NCBI RefSeq assembly: GCF_018327645.1
Contig: NZ_BMAY01000006.1
Coordinates: 1 to 64,000 of the forward strand
Direction: 5' to 3'
Origin: Lactobacillus corticis
GTDB taxonomy: Bacteria > Bacillota > Bacilli > Lactobacillales > Lactobacillaceae
DNA length: 64,000 nt
Of this stretch, positions 51,762-61,316 are shown piece by piece. Every line of letters starts with the position of its first letter. Position 1 is the stretch's first letter. The notes under the pieces were generated by a model, which saw only the letters and a list, made by a program, of their open reading frames with translations, was not told the DNA's origin and ran no database searches. The translations under genes and the position numbers were made by a program.

Positions 51762-53933
51762 GTGAACTTAACAAAATTACGACGATTTCTAAATACTAGG
51801 CTAGGGTTTCTCTGCCTGTTAGTGACGCTTTATTCATTAAAGTACATTCTAGTTGCTTACACTGACTTTAACTTAGGTTTATCTGATCCCTGGCAGCACA
51901 TCATTATGTGGACCAGCCCGATTGGTACGGCAGCTTTCTTGATCAGCATTGGCTTTTACGTTCCTAAGCCGCTGATTTCATACATTGTGATGCTGGTCAT
52001 GGATGGATTAAACTCGATTCTATTATTTGCCAACATCCTCTACTATCGGCAATTTTCGGACTTTTTAACGGTTAAAACCATGCTCAATGCGGGCAAGGTT
52101 TCGCAAGGTCTAGGAAAAAGCACAGTGGCCTTATTGCAGCCCTACGATCTAATCTTTTTGGTAGATTTTGTCATCATCATCGCCTTGCTGCTTAGCCGGC
52201 AAGTAAAGATCGATCAAAAATCTTACGGAGTCATTGAACCCTTGGGGGTTTCTAGTTTTGCAATCTTCTTAGCAGTTGCAAACTTGACTTTAGCTGAAAC
52301 CTCGCGGCCAAGATTATTGCGAAATACCTTTGATCGCGTCTATGTGGTTAAATACACTGGGATTGATACTTTTACCATCTATGATGGGATTAAGAGCCTG
52401 GAGACGGGATCGGTGACCAAAAACGCCTCCACCAGTGATCTTTCAAAGATTATGAATTACCTTTCTCAAAATTATGCCAAGCCTAATAAAAAGTACTATG
52501 GGGCGGAAAAAGGGAAAAACGTAATTGTGATCCACCTTGAAAGCTTCCAACAATTCTTGCTTAATTTAAAAATCAACGGTAAAGAAGTTACGCCCTTCCT
52601 AAATTCGCTTTATCGCGGTCCCCACACCCTTTCTTTTAGCAACTTTTACCACCAGGTGGGGCTGGGCCGGACCAGTGATGCCGAAAATATGCTGGAAACC
52701 AGCACCTATGGGATTTCTGATGGCTCGCTTTTCACCAGCTTGGGATCAGAAAATACCTTCCAGGCAGCACCCCAAATTTTGAAACAGTACGGCTATACTT
52801 CAGCCGTCTTTCATGGCAACGTGGGCACCTTTTGGAATCGAAATGATGTCTACAAGAATATGGGATATAACTATTTCTTCGACAAAAATTATTTTTCAAA
52901 GGAATCGTCAGATTCCATTGGCTATGGTATCAAGGATAAATTGCTTTTTGCCGAAAGCATTAAATATCTTGAGCATCTGCAGCAGCCTTTCTATGTTAAA
53001 TATCTAACCGTCACTAACCATATTCCTTTTGATATGGATGAAGAAGACTTAGACCCAAGCTTTAAGACCACCAAAACAAGTGATAAGACGATCAATAATT
53101 ACTTCCAAACCGCCCACTATCTTGACCAGGCTCTGCAAGAATTTTTTGCCTACCTCAGAAAATCCGGCTTGCTGAAGGACACGATGGTTGTTATTTACGG
53201 CGACCACTATGGCTTAAGCAACTCCGAATATGAAACTTTGGCGCCAGTACTGGGCCAGGATAGTGATACTTGGAATAACTACAATAATGTTGAAATGCAG
53301 CGCGTACCATTTATGATCTACGCTGATAACCTAAAAGGAAAACGAGAAAACCAAGTTGGCGGCGAAATTGACGTCTTGCCAACCCTCCTGCACTTACTTG
53401 GCGTCGCCACCAAAAAGTACCTGCAATTTGGTACTGACATGCTTTCTGAAGATCGCAGGAAGTGGATTGTTTTCCGAAATGGCACGATCGTTAGCGAAAA
53501 TTATGTCATTATTGGCGGCAAGGGAATCAAAGGCACAGTTTATAAGCGTAAAGATGGCAAACAAATTGTTAACTTTACTCCAAAAGAAAAGACTGAAATT
53601 GCTAAGTTAAGCAAAACCGCAAGATTGTCTTTGAAATACTCAGACCTGCTGAATAATAAGAATTTGCTGCGGTATTATACGCCCAGCGGCTTTATCCCGG
53701 TAAACCCTGAGAATTTCAATTACACCACCAACTATCAACAAATGCGAAAAGTTGAACGAGAGCTGGGAAAACGGTCAACCTCGCTTTACAGCGAAAACGG
53801 CAATCATACTACCACTAAGCTATATCAAACTGATGCCCCTGAATTAGCAGGCAGACGTAGTGAAATCACGAAAATACCGAAGGCCGTAACTGATCAAGAA
53901 CTCTCTAGCTCGAGCAGCAGTTCGGAAAAATAA
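51762..53933 (+). CDS. Lipoteichoic acid synthase-like sulfatase-family membrane protein
   Basis: 723 aa. Five membrane segments (about residues 10-200) precede a large extracellular sulfatase-fold domain: VIHLESFQQFLLN with the metal Glu, GRTSDAENMLETS with the nucleophile Thr, FHGNVGTFWNR and YGDHYGLSN. It should polymerise glycerol phosphate on a glycolipid, or modify it. I chose GTG 51762, 9 bases after AAAGGAG; the frame is open for another 36 codons without a ribosome binding site. The Ser-rich tail (LSSSSSSSEK) is untypical. Confidence 0.9.
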   Translation: MNLTKLRRFLNTRLGFLCLLVTLYSLKYILVAYTDFNLGLSDPWQHIIMWTSPIGTAAFLISIGFYVPKPLISYIVMLVMDGLNSILLFANILYYRQFSDFLTVKTMLNAGKVSQGLGKSTVALLQPYDLIFLVDFVIIIALLLSRQVKIDQKSYGVIEPLGVSSFAIFLAVANLTLAETSRPRLLRNTFDRVYVVKYTGIDTFTIYDGIKSLETGSVTKNASTSDLSKIMNYLSQNYAKPNKKYYGAEKGKNVIVIHLESFQQFLLNLKINGKEVTPFLNSLYRGPHTLSFSNFYHQVGLGRTSDAENMLETSTYGISDGSLFTSLGSENTFQAAPQILKQYGYTSAVFHGNVGTFWNRNDVYKNMGYNYFFDKNYFSKESSDSIGYGIKDKLLFAESIKYLEHLQQPFYVKYLTVTNHIPFDMDEEDLDPSFKTTKTSDKTINNYFQTAHYLDQALQEFFAYLRKSGLLKDTMVVIYGDHYGLSNSEYETLAPVLGQDSDTWNNYNNVEMQRVPFMIYADNLKGKRENQVGGEIDVLPTLLHLLGVATKKYLQFGTDMLSEDRRKWIVFRNGTIVSENYVIIGGKGIKGTVYKRKDGKQIVNFTPKEKTEIAKLSKTARLSLKYSDLLNNKNLLRYYTPSGFIPVNPENFNYTTNYQQMRKVERELGKRSTSLYSENGNHTTTKLYQTDAPELAGRRSEITKIPKAVTDQELSSSSSSSEK

Positions 53934-53939
53934 GCATTA

Positions 53940-53968
53940 GAAAAGCAGCGCAAAGCGCTGCTTTTTTG
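53940..53968 (+). terminator. Terminator of the LTA synthase-like gene
   Basis: AAAAGCAGCGC/GCGCTGCTTTT stem and a T run shortly after the stop codon. Confidence 0.88.
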
Positions 53969-53984
53969 TTATACTATCAAACTT

Positions 53985-55469
53985 TTAATTTTCATCTTCA
54001 GGAACTAGCTTTTTATGATCATCTTGAGCCTTTTGTTCATAGCCTTTGTCATAAAGTTCTACCGTAAAAGTAGAACCTTTATTTGGCTCAGATGATACAT
54101 CAATCTTGCCGCCATGCTGTTTTATTAAACTAGAAACGATGGCCAGACCTAAACCGGATTCTCCGGTCCCCAGACGTGCCCGTGATGGGTCAGCCTTGAA
54201 AAACCGTTCAAAAATGTACTTCATTTGTTCCTGACTCATGCCGATGCCATTATCAATTACTTGGAATTGACTGCCATGTGGAATTCGCCGACCAACGATT
54301 TGGATCTGCCCATGTTCGGTAAACTGAATGGCATTTTGAATCAGATTTACCATGATTTGCGTGAAGCGATCGGGGTCTGCATATGTTGGCAATTTCTTCG
54401 GGACCTTAAGAATCAACTCGTTATCAGATTTTTTGGCATTGCCCGAAAGCTGTTCTTTGACATCATCCAAGAGCGGTTTGGCATCAAATTCACTCTTTAG
54501 CAATACCACCTTGTTCTTGCGGATTTTTTCATAGTCAAGGTTCTCATTTACCAACCGAATCAAACGTTTGGTCTCATGCTGCATTAATTCAATTGACTTA
54601 GGCTTATCTTCTTCAGGAATGACATCATACTGCAAGCCCTCTAAGATACCATTAATCGTGGTTAACGGCGTGCGCATTTCATGCGCAGCATCAGCCAAGA
54701 ATTGATCGCGCCGCTTTTCTTGCGCCTTGACTTCTTCGTCAGAGCGTTTCAAGGTCCGCACCATCTTGTTAAAGTTGCCGGCCAATTCATCAATTTCATC
54801 CCGATTGCGATGAGGCAGCTGGACTTCAAAATCTCCTTGGGCAACCTTTTTAGTTGCTAAAGAAAGACGCTTGATCTTATTCGACTGATAGTAGCTCATG
54901 ATGATGCTGAGCAAGAGTGCCACAGCAATTGAAATAATTAAGGCGTTTACCAAATTCCGCTTAGCCATCTGGATCGGTCGTTCGATATTGTTAACCCGCG
55001 CGCCAATCCAAATAACGCCAATCATCGTGTTCCCGCTAAACCAAGGCACAAAGACCCCAGTGAAAGCTACCTTATCGGTTTTTTTGGTCGCCTGCTCGCG
55101 TTGCGTATTTGAAATGCGGATTTCTTTTCCGCTTTTCAGGGTTTTCAGTACGCCCTTTCGCAGTTTAACCTCGCCTGCGCTCTTAGGATAAATCTGCTGA
55201 CCGTTTTTATCAAAAATACTGATACTGACCTGGTCATCCCGAAAAACAAACTGCAATTTATTCAGAAAATTATTGCTCAAAACCGCCGTCTTGCCATCGC
55301 CATCAGATTTTGCCATGTTGCCTAAGGCTTGAGCATATCCTTCAAGCCGTTTGTAGTTATTTTGATAGGATTGGACAGATTCATACTTAATTTCCGAATA
55401 ACCAATGATTGAGACACTTGTTAAGATTACGACTAAGAAGCCGAGAAGGTTCTGATAGATTAACTTCAT
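53985..55469 (-). CDS. Sensor histidine kinase (HAMP, OmpR-type partner)
   Basis: 494 aa. Membrane helix at about 8-26, an extracellular sensor region (28-165), a second helix (about 172-192), HAMP domain (195-245), dimerisation domain with H-box LADAAHEMRTPLTT near 268, N-box MVNLIQNAIQF near 385, and G-boxes DNGIGM and GTGESGLGLAIV. The partner regulator gene overlaps its start by 4 bases (ATGA). The signal cannot be read from the sequence; wall or acid stress are possibilities. Confidence 0.93.
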   Translation of the reverse strand: MKLIYQNLLGFLVVILTSVSIIGYSEIKYESVQSYQNNYKRLEGYAQALGNMAKSDGDGKTAVLSNNFLNKLQFVFRDDQVSISIFDKNGQQIYPKSAGEVKLRKGVLKTLKSGKEIRISNTQREQATKKTDKVAFTGVFVPWFSGNTMIGVIWIGARVNNIERPIQMAKRNLVNALIISIAVALLLSIIMSYYQSNKIKRLSLATKKVAQGDFEVQLPHRNRDEIDELAGNFNKMVRTLKRSDEEVKAQEKRRDQFLADAAHEMRTPLTTINGILEGLQYDVIPEEDKPKSIELMQHETKRLIRLVNENLDYEKIRKNKVVLLKSEFDAKPLLDDVKEQLSGNAKKSDNELILKVPKKLPTYADPDRFTQIMVNLIQNAIQFTEHGQIQIVGRRIPHGSQFQVIDNGIGMSQEQMKYIFERFFKADPSRARLGTGESGLGLAIVSSLIKQHGGKIDVSSEPNKGSTFTVELYDKGYEQKAQDDHKKLVPEDEN

Positions 55470-56194
55470 TGCTTAACCTTCGAATCATCAAATTTATAGC
55501 CTACGCCCCAAACTGTTTGAATAATTTGAGGAGCAAATTTGTCTAGCTTCTGCCGCAGCTTCTTGATATGTGCATCAACAGTTCGTTCTTCGCCATAATA
55601 TTCGTAACCCCAGACCAGCTCTAGCAGTTGTTCACGTGAGAAGACTTGTTGTGGTTTTTGCGCAATGGTATATAGTAAGTCAAACTCCTTAGGCGTCAAG
55701 TTTTCTACCACTCGACCGTCAAAGCGAACCTCTCGGCGTGATTTAGAAATTTCTAGATGCTTAGTAGTAACATCAAAGTCGCTATTTTCTCCACTTTGCT
55801 TGTCATCAGCCTCTTGTTCCATCATGACCCGCCGGTGCAAAGCCTTGATCCGGGCAATTAAAGCAATCGGACTGAAAGGCTTGGTTACGTACTCATCTGC
55901 TCCGATTCCTAAGCCCAAGACTTGGTCGCTTTCGGTATCTCTAGCCGTCAGCATGATGATCGGCACCTTGGGTGAAATTGCCCGAATCTCTTTAGCTACC
56001 TGAATGCCATCTTTTTTCGGCAAATTCAAATCCAGGGTAATCATATCGTATTTCTCGGGATTTGCCTTGAACATTTCTACTGCTTGTTCACCATCTGTTG
56101 CCAGGTCTTCATTCCAATCTTCTTTTTTAAAGAATAAGCCCATCATTTCGGCAACAGAATTATCGTCTTCGACTATTAAAATATTTAAGTTCAT
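55466..56194 (-). CDS. OmpR-family response regulator
   Basis: 242 aa. The receiver domain has acidic pocket VEDDNSVAE, phosphorylated Asp in MITLDLNLPKKDG near residue 55, and Lys in VTKPFSP near 106. The winged-helix C-terminal domain (LTPKEFDLLYTIAQKP, EERTVDAHIKKLRQKL, GVGYKF) binds DNA. Starts overlapping the stop of the SdpI-like gene (TAATG) and overlaps its kinase, so these three form one operon. Confidence 0.95.
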   Translation of the reverse strand: MNLNILIVEDDNSVAEMMGLFFKKEDWNEDLATDGEQAVEMFKANPEKYDMITLDLNLPKKDGIQVAKEIRAISPKVPIIMLTARDTESDQVLGLGIGADEYVTKPFSPIALIARIKALHRRVMMEQEADDKQSGENSDFDVTTKHLEISKSRREVRFDGRVVENLTPKEFDLLYTIAQKPQQVFSREQLLELVWGYEYYGEERTVDAHIKKLRQKLDKFAPQIIQTVWGVGYKFDDSKVKQ

Positions 56195-56586
56195 TATTGA
56201 TCCTTGAATCCTTTAACTTTTTCGTGTTTTACATCGTCTGGATTGACATAATCTGCCGGCAGTTCATGACGAGCAAGCAAATACTTTTTCAATTTTGTCT
56301 CAGTACTTGCAATTGGGAAAATGATGAAGAGATAGAAAGTCAATAACCAGCATAGAAAATACCGATCCCACTTTAAATAGTGGATGCCAACCCCTAACAG
56401 GAGCTGAATCCCGCCGTACAAGATAAAATAGCCAGCTGCCCACTTTTGGGCTAATTTAAAGCTTTCTTTAGTGGTAATAGCTAAGTAAGACCAATAGCCA
56501 TAAATTCGATTAGGCCGCTTAGCTGGATTAATTAGCCAAATTACTCCAATCGCAATTAATATGCTACCGCATGCAACATAGATCAA
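56194..56586 (-). CDS. SdpI-family-like membrane protein
   Basis: 130 aa with three or four membrane segments. The stretch KRPNRIYGYWSYLAITTKESFKLAQKW resembles the NRxxGYRT-x-W motif of the SdpI immunity family. The start appears to be TTG at 56586 with a weak GAGAG site, since no ATG is close by. It is co-transcribed with the two-component genes below it, so it could act with that sensor. Confidence 0.65.
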   Translation of the reverse strand: MIYVACGSILIAIGVIWLINPAKRPNRIYGYWSYLAITTKESFKLAQKWAAGYFILYGGIQLLLGVGIHYLKWDRYFLCWLLTFYLFIIFPIASTETKLKKYLLARHELPADYVNPDDVKHEKVKGFKDQ

Positions 56587-56616
56587 ACTTTTTTCACTCT
56601 CTTCGGTTAGATTTAT

Positions 56617-57585
56617 CTACTCGCCTTCGCCAGGTGCAGACATTACTAACCTCATTTTACCAGTGAATGTGAATTTCTTCATCCCATTAGGAATAATGAA
56701 ATTGCTTCCAAGTTGCAAATCATATACTTTTCCATCAGCCTGCAGCTGGCCGCTGCCTTGAATCACCGAAACCAACAAGTATGGGTGGTCGTTAAGGCCG
56801 GTCTGCCACTCACCGTCTAGGTCAAGCTGCCACAGGTAAAAATGCGGCGACATCGGCGGTTGAGCTAAGGTCTTAATCTTAACGTCTTGTTCGCTGGTTT
56901 CAGTAACTGCCATTTGGGGATCAACATGAGGAACAGTTGTCACGTCGATACTCTTTTGCGTGTGAAGTTCCCGCTTTTTGCCAGTTTTTTCATCTACGCG
57001 GTCCCAATCATACAAGCGATAAGTTACATCACTCGATTGCTGAGTTTCGATGACCAAAATCCCTTTAGTTAAGGCATGAATCGTGCCAGCAGGAACGTAG
57101 AAAAAGTCCCCCGCTTTTACCGGCACCTTGCGCAATAAATGATCCCAGTCACCATCTTTGATCATCTTGGCCAATTCTTCCTTAGTCTTGGCATTATGGC
57201 CATAGATCAAATATGATCCGGGATCTGCCTGCAAAACATACCAACTTTCAGTTTTTCCTCGATCATGTTCTACTCTACGAGCATACTCATCGTCTGGGTG
57301 AACTTGGACCGACAGATTATCATTTGCATCCAGAAATTTAACCAGCAAAGGAAATTCCTCACTGGTAGGATTACCAAACAATTCCTTGTGTTCATGGTAA
57401 ACCTGTCTTAAAGATTGGCCCTTGTATGGACCAGAAGTCAAAGTTGAAGCGTCATCCTTATAGCCGGAAATAATCCAGGCTTCACCGACTTTGCCCTCAG
57501 GTATATTGTAATGAAAAATTGTGTCCAATTTGCGACCACCCCAGATTTTTGGTCGAAAATACGGGGTTAAAAATAATGGTTCCAT
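56617..57585 (-). CDS. manA: Mannose-6-phosphate isomerase, class I
   Basis: 322 aa zinc enzyme converting mannose 6-phosphate to fructose 6-phosphate. The metal site is in SVQVHPDDEYA near residue 95 and TESWYVLQA; the C-terminal cupin half follows. GAGGTG precedes the ATG. Upstream is the tmRNA terminator; about 30 bases separate it from the downstream SdpI-like gene. Confidence 0.95.
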   Translation of the reverse strand: MEPLFLTPYFRPKIWGGRKLDTIFHYNIPEGKVGEAWIISGYKDDASTLTSGPYKGQSLRQVYHEHKELFGNPTSEEFPLLVKFLDANDNLSVQVHPDDEYARRVEHDRGKTESWYVLQADPGSYLIYGHNAKTKEELAKMIKDGDWDHLLRKVPVKAGDFFYVPAGTIHALTKGILVIETQQSSDVTYRLYDWDRVDEKTGKKRELHTQKSIDVTTVPHVDPQMAVTETSEQDVKIKTLAQPPMSPHFYLWQLDLDGEWQTGLNDHPYLLVSVIQGSGQLQADGKVYDLQLGSNFIIPNGMKKFTFTGKMRLVMSAPGEGE

Positions 57586-57699
57586 CTAATCACCTCGAGT
57601 TAAGTATAAGTTTTTGCTTTGGCTATTGAAAGCCTTTTCTAAAATTAAGCTGCTAGCTAACGGTATGTCAGGATTTTGGTTTGCTTGCAAAAAAGATAT

Positions 57700-57740
57700 A
57701 AAAAAAGACCATGGCAGCCAATGAATGACTTCCATGGTCC
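57700..57740 (-). terminator. Intrinsic terminator of tmRNA
   Basis: GACCATGG/CCATGGTC stem with extra pairing in the loop and a long T run on the minus strand, just after the tmRNA 3' end. Confidence 0.88.
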
Positions 57741-57746
57741 AATTTG

Positions 57747-58106
57747 TGGAGATGAGGGGAATTGAACCCCTGTCCAAACGCATCCCGTCACTGACCTCTA
57801 CGATCATAGTTATATTACTTTCAGTTCACTTAACCCAAACGCCATATAACAGGGCTAAACTGGTTAAGCTAACCTGGAAGAACTCTTTTCAACTATTCAG
57901 GTGAGGTAGTTAAACGTAACTTGCTGAAGTTGATACCAGTAACCAAACGCAAGTAATCCGGTTAAAGGCAACACAGGCTGACTAAGCAGCTACTGCGTAA
58001 GAATTTTCTTTGTTTGCAGTTATAAAACTGTGACGTTTTTACGTAGACGTGACCTACGGACCGCAGTCAATGCGGATCTACGCCTGTCGAATCCCAAAAC
58101 ATCCCC
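57747..58106 (-). ncRNA. ssrA: Transfer-messenger RNA (tmRNA)
   Basis: About 360 bases. The tRNA-like ends are GGGGATG at the 5' end and CATCTCC plus discriminator A at the 3' end, with the T-arm GGGGTTCAATTCCCC. The open frame starts GCA AAC AAA GAA and codes for the tag ANKENSYAVAA, ending TAG. The tmRNA rescues stalled ribosomes and marks the unfinished protein for proteolysis. CCA is not encoded. The gap 57586-58160 holds only this RNA and its terminator. Confidence 0.95.
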
Positions 58107-58160
58107 ATTCGATAGAACAGTAGATATTATAACAGATCTGACAGGCTTTTTGAACTAAAA

Positions 58161-59345
58161 CTAATCAAGCTTAGCCAAACGAACAACGTCGCGACAAATC
58201 ATCAATTCTTCGTCTGTTGGAACAATTAATGCTTTGATCTTAGAATCTGGCTTGGAAATAAGTTTTTCGCCATTAGTTTCGTTAGCATCAAAGTCTGGAT
58301 CCAAACCTAAGAATTCTAAGGCTTCCATCACGCCCTTGCGAACCCGCTTATCATGTTCACCGATGCCGGCAGTAAAGGCAATTGCATCAACACCGGCCAT
58401 TTCGGTAATATAAGCACCAACATAGCGCACGATCCGGTTAATGAAGATCTTCCGCGCCAATTGCGCATATTTATCCTTGTTGTGTTTCAAGTCACGCATG
58501 TCAGGTGAAATTCCTGATAAACCTAGCAGCCCTGACTTATGATTCAAAATATCAATCATTTCATCCATTGAAAGATTTTCTTTATTCATAATGAATTGTA
58601 AGGCTGAAGGGTCAACGTCACCTGATCTGGTTCCCATCGTGATACCAGCTAAAGGACTGAAGCCCATTGAAGTATCAAAGGATTTGCCATCCTTGACAGC
58701 AGTAACTGAAGCCCCTGATCCCAGGTGGCAAACAATAATTTTCAGATCCTTGACATCTTTACCTAAAAGTTTGGCAGTCCGATTTGCCACATAACGTACT
58801 GAAGTACCGTGTGCCCCATACTTACGTACCCGGTATTTATCATAGTATTCATGTGGAATTGAATACATGTATTGTACCGGATCAAGCGTAGTGTGGAATG
58901 ACGTGTCGAAAACGGCAACTTCCGGAACGCCAGGGAGCAACTTCATGAAGGCTTCAATGCCGGCAGCTTCAGCGGGGTTATGCAAAGGTGCATATTCTGC
59001 TAAGTCGTAGACTTCGTGTAAATTGTTTTCGTCAATGATACTTGAGTCTTTGAAGTTTTCGCCACCAGCAACAACCCGGTGACCTACCCCAACAATTTCG
59101 TCGTAATCTTTTACCACGCCATTTTGTTTCAAGGCCTTTAGCAACAAGGAAACTGCCGTTTCTTGATCAGGAATGGCAACTTCTTGTACATGATCTTCTC
59201 CATTAGCCAATTTCATTTCGAAACTAGAGCCGTCAATCCCGATCCGGTCAGCCATTCCGCTGGCCAATACGTCTTCATTTGGCAGATCAAAAACCTTGTA
59301 CTTAAATGATGAACTGCCTGAATTAATAGCTAAAACTTTTCCCAT
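58161..59345 (-). CDS. ackA: Acetate kinase
   Basis: 394 aa. N-terminal phosphate motif VLAINSGSSSFKYKVF, family signature GHRVVAGGENF near residue 87, catalytic region AVFDTSFHTTL near 143, and GSGASVTAVKDG near 205. It makes ATP from acetyl phosphate. It lies after the comG-ytxK block, 38 bases downstream of the methyltransferase gene. Confidence 0.97.
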   Translation of the reverse strand: MGKVLAINSGSSSFKYKVFDLPNEDVLASGMADRIGIDGSSFEMKLANGEDHVQEVAIPDQETAVSLLLKALKQNGVVKDYDEIVGVGHRVVAGGENFKDSSIIDENNLHEVYDLAEYAPLHNPAEAAGIEAFMKLLPGVPEVAVFDTSFHTTLDPVQYMYSIPHEYYDKYRVRKYGAHGTSVRYVANRTAKLLGKDVKDLKIIVCHLGSGASVTAVKDGKSFDTSMGFSPLAGITMGTRSGDVDPSALQFIMNKENLSMDEMIDILNHKSGLLGLSGISPDMRDLKHNKDKYAQLARKIFINRIVRYVGAYITEMAGVDAIAFTAGIGEHDKRVRKGVMEALEFLGLDPDFDANETNGEKLISKPDSKIKALIVPTDEELMICRDVVRLAKLD

Positions 59346-59383
59346 ATATAAAATCCTCCAACCTTTTCGTGTTGGCTTGCAAA

Positions 59384-60388
59384 CTAATGATTAATTTCAG
59401 TATACCACTCGTTCAATTTCACATTAAACTTAAGTAGCGATTCTTTGCTTCTAAATGAGTCCAGCTTAGCAGCCAAAACCGGTTGACGACTGCTGCTAGC
59501 GCCATGATTCTGAAAGACCAAAATTTCTTTTTGGTTAAATTTATTTTGAAACATATCACTAGGCAGACCAACCACTGCTCGCAGGTAGACCTTTTTAGTC
59601 AGCCAAGTCATAAAGTCTTGGGCCTGCGCCCCTTCAATCATCGACTTAGGAACTACCAAAAAGGCTAAGCCGCCTGGTTCAAGATTATTTATTATTTGTT
59701 CAGTCAACAGATAGTGAGCAAAGGAATGACCCTTTTCTGCCCGCGTTGCGTACTTTTCAGCAATTTCGTCAATTGGATAATAACCAACGGGCAAATCACT
59801 AACGATGGCTGCTTGTTTACCTACCATCCAAGGTTCTAGGGCGTCCTGGCGATACAAGTCAATTGGCAGGTGCATCAAATGGGCAGCTACATCGGCCAAG
59901 CTTAACATATCCTCATCATTATCAATACCGCTGAGTTTAAAGTTGTTCTTTGAATGATTTGCTTTTACCAGCTGTCTAACTACTGACAAAAACATATTCC
60001 CGGTGCCGATACATGGGTCCATCAAGGATAATTCTGCCTTTTGCGGCAGCAGCTTTTCCATCAGCATTGCGATTACCGTTGCCACATTAGGTGGAGTAGG
60101 CATTTGGTTAGCATCGCGTTCATCATCATTGATGGCCTTAACGCTTAACAGGGTAAAAATTTCAGCTTTCAAGTCATCAGATAGTTCATCATAATTAAGT
60201 CCTTGGTAAAGCTTACTTAGTTCCTGTACCTGCTCTTGGTCTGGAGCACCTAGTTCAACCTTAATGGTATTATTTTCTAGATTGTCAAACGTTTCCGTCA
60301 GTGCTTCAGCAAAACTCACATTTAGTGCTTCTTGCAAATAATTCACGCACTGCAAAAACTGATTAAAGTTCTTTTCAATATTGTTCAT
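59384..60388 (-). CDS. YtxK-like N6-adenine-type methyltransferase
   Basis: 334 aa. Class I SAM methyltransferase of the N6 DNA methylase family: SLMDPCIGTGNMFLSVV near residue 120 is the SAM motif, and the catalytic position usually NPPF/Y reads SDLPVGYYPI near 195. No target recognition domain is seen, and it is regularly found at the end of comG operons in Firmicutes, hence ytxK-like. Its substrate and role in competence are unknown. Confidence 0.85.
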   Translation of the reverse strand: MNNIEKNFNQFLQCVNYLQEALNVSFAEALTETFDNLENNTIKVELGAPDQEQVQELSKLYQGLNYDELSDDLKAEIFTLLSVKAINDDERDANQMPTPPNVATVIAMLMEKLLPQKAELSLMDPCIGTGNMFLSVVRQLVKANHSKNNFKLSGIDNDEDMLSLADVAAHLMHLPIDLYRQDALEPWMVGKQAAIVSDLPVGYYPIDEIAEKYATRAEKGHSFAHYLLTEQIINNLEPGGLAFLVVPKSMIEGAQAQDFMTWLTKKVYLRAVVGLPSDMFQNKFNQKEILVFQNHGASSSRQPVLAAKLDSFRSKESLLKFNVKLNEWYTEINH

Positions 60389-60432
60389 ACTATCATCCTT
60401 CTCTGGTACCTTGCTATTTTATAAGAAATTGC

Positions 60433-60597
60433 TTAGTTGGTGCAAGTGAAGTACTGTTCCAGAAGATGATTATTGGCAATAGAATCCCTAAACATCGATT
60501 GATAGTAACTAACAAACAATAAAGTAGCTAGCAAAACCAAAACACTGGCAAACAAGGCACTAGCCTTGAACTTTTTCCGTTGAAGCCTTTTTATCAT
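60433..60597 (-). CDS. comGG: Short ComGG-like protein
   Basis: 54 aa. Basic N-terminus (MIKRLQRKKFKASALFASV), one membrane helix at about 13-33, and a short C-terminal tail ending FTCTN. Size and place after comGF fit the last minor pseudopilin. It overlaps the end of comGF by 38 bases. It is much shorter than Bacillus ComGG, and lacks a clear cleavage motif, so the call is from position. Confidence 0.6.
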   Translation of the reverse strand: MIKRLQRKKFKASALFASVLVLLATLLFVSYYQSMFRDSIANNHLLEQYFTCTN

Positions 60598-61087
60598 GTT
60601 CTTTCTCTTCCTTGGGTGCTTGATCTAATTTAAATATCAATTGCGACTGGCGACCGTTTGTTTCCTCCAAATTGATCCTAATAAAGCGGTCGTCAGTTTG
60701 AAACCGAGCCTTTTTCACTTTAGTAACTAGCGGCATATATCCCGGGGAGACCACTATGCTGCGATTTTTCCATTTCAACGTAAAAATTTGTTTCATCTTT
60801 ACCCCACGATAGTCGACATAGTGGCGCCAAAATTTGGCTTGGCTCTTAGTTGAAAATCGCGGCAGCGTATAAGTATAATCACTCTGTTTTTTGAGAAAAC
60901 GCTCAAATTGCTGTCCTGCAAAAGCTACCTCATTGCGCCGATGATCTAAGCGATCGGCTTTTTGGACGGTTTGGAGGATCAAAGCGAGCAAATTCACCAC
61001 TAGGGCGGTAATCATCAAAGATATTACCGCTTCTAAGAGGGTAAAAGCATTAGTCTTTAACTTGATAAGCTTGCTGACTTGTTTCAT
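60560..61087 (-). CDS. comGF: Minor pseudopilin ComGF
   Basis: 175 aa. Prepilin-like N-terminus (LKTNAFTLLEAVISLMITALVV) with the FTLLEA cleavage motif and one helix, followed by a soluble domain. ATG 61087 (MKQVSKLIKLK) is chosen; the frame is open further upstream inside comGE. It belongs to the DNA uptake pseudopilus. Confidence 0.85.
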   Translation of the reverse strand: MKQVSKLIKLKTNAFTLLEAVISLMITALVVNLLALILQTVQKADRLDHRRNEVAFAGQQFERFLKKQSDYTYTLPRFSTKSQAKFWRHYVDYRGVKMKQIFTLKWKNRSIVVSPGYMPLVTKVKKARFQTDDRFIRINLEETNGRQSQLIFKLDQAPKEEKEHDKKASTEKVQG

Positions 61088-61316
61088 CAAATACTCCCTT
61101 TTCTCCTTGAAGCCGATATTTATGATCATGCACCATAAAGTCACTAGCACCGGTCTCCCGCAGCACATGCCAGGCAAAAGCCCGATCCGCTGCTAATTCT
61201 GCTTGTCGTTCTACTTTTTGGCCTTCGCCCACGATCAACATTAAAGACGTTGCGGCTAACAGTGCCAACATTAAGGCCATTAAGCTTTCCAGTAAAAGAA
61301 AAGCCCTAATCTTCAT
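61050..61316 (-). CDS. comGE: Minor pseudopilin ComGE-like
   Basis: 88 aa. Prepilin-like N-terminus MKIRAFLLLESLMALMLALL with the F-x-LLES type motif and one helix. It overlaps comGF at its end by 38 bases and comGD at its start by about 11 bases. Identity is by order in the operon and this N-terminus. Confidence 0.75.
   Translation of the reverse strand: MKIRAFLLLESLMALMLALLAATSLMLIVGEGQKVERQAELAADRAFAWHVLRETGASDFMVHDHKYRLQGEKGVFDETSQQAYQVKD

Noticed and set aside
57586-57807. Minus-strand reading frame of 73 codons between manA and tmRNA
   Set aside because: It covers the tmRNA 3' end and its terminator. The protein is of no known type and the RNA explains the sequence.
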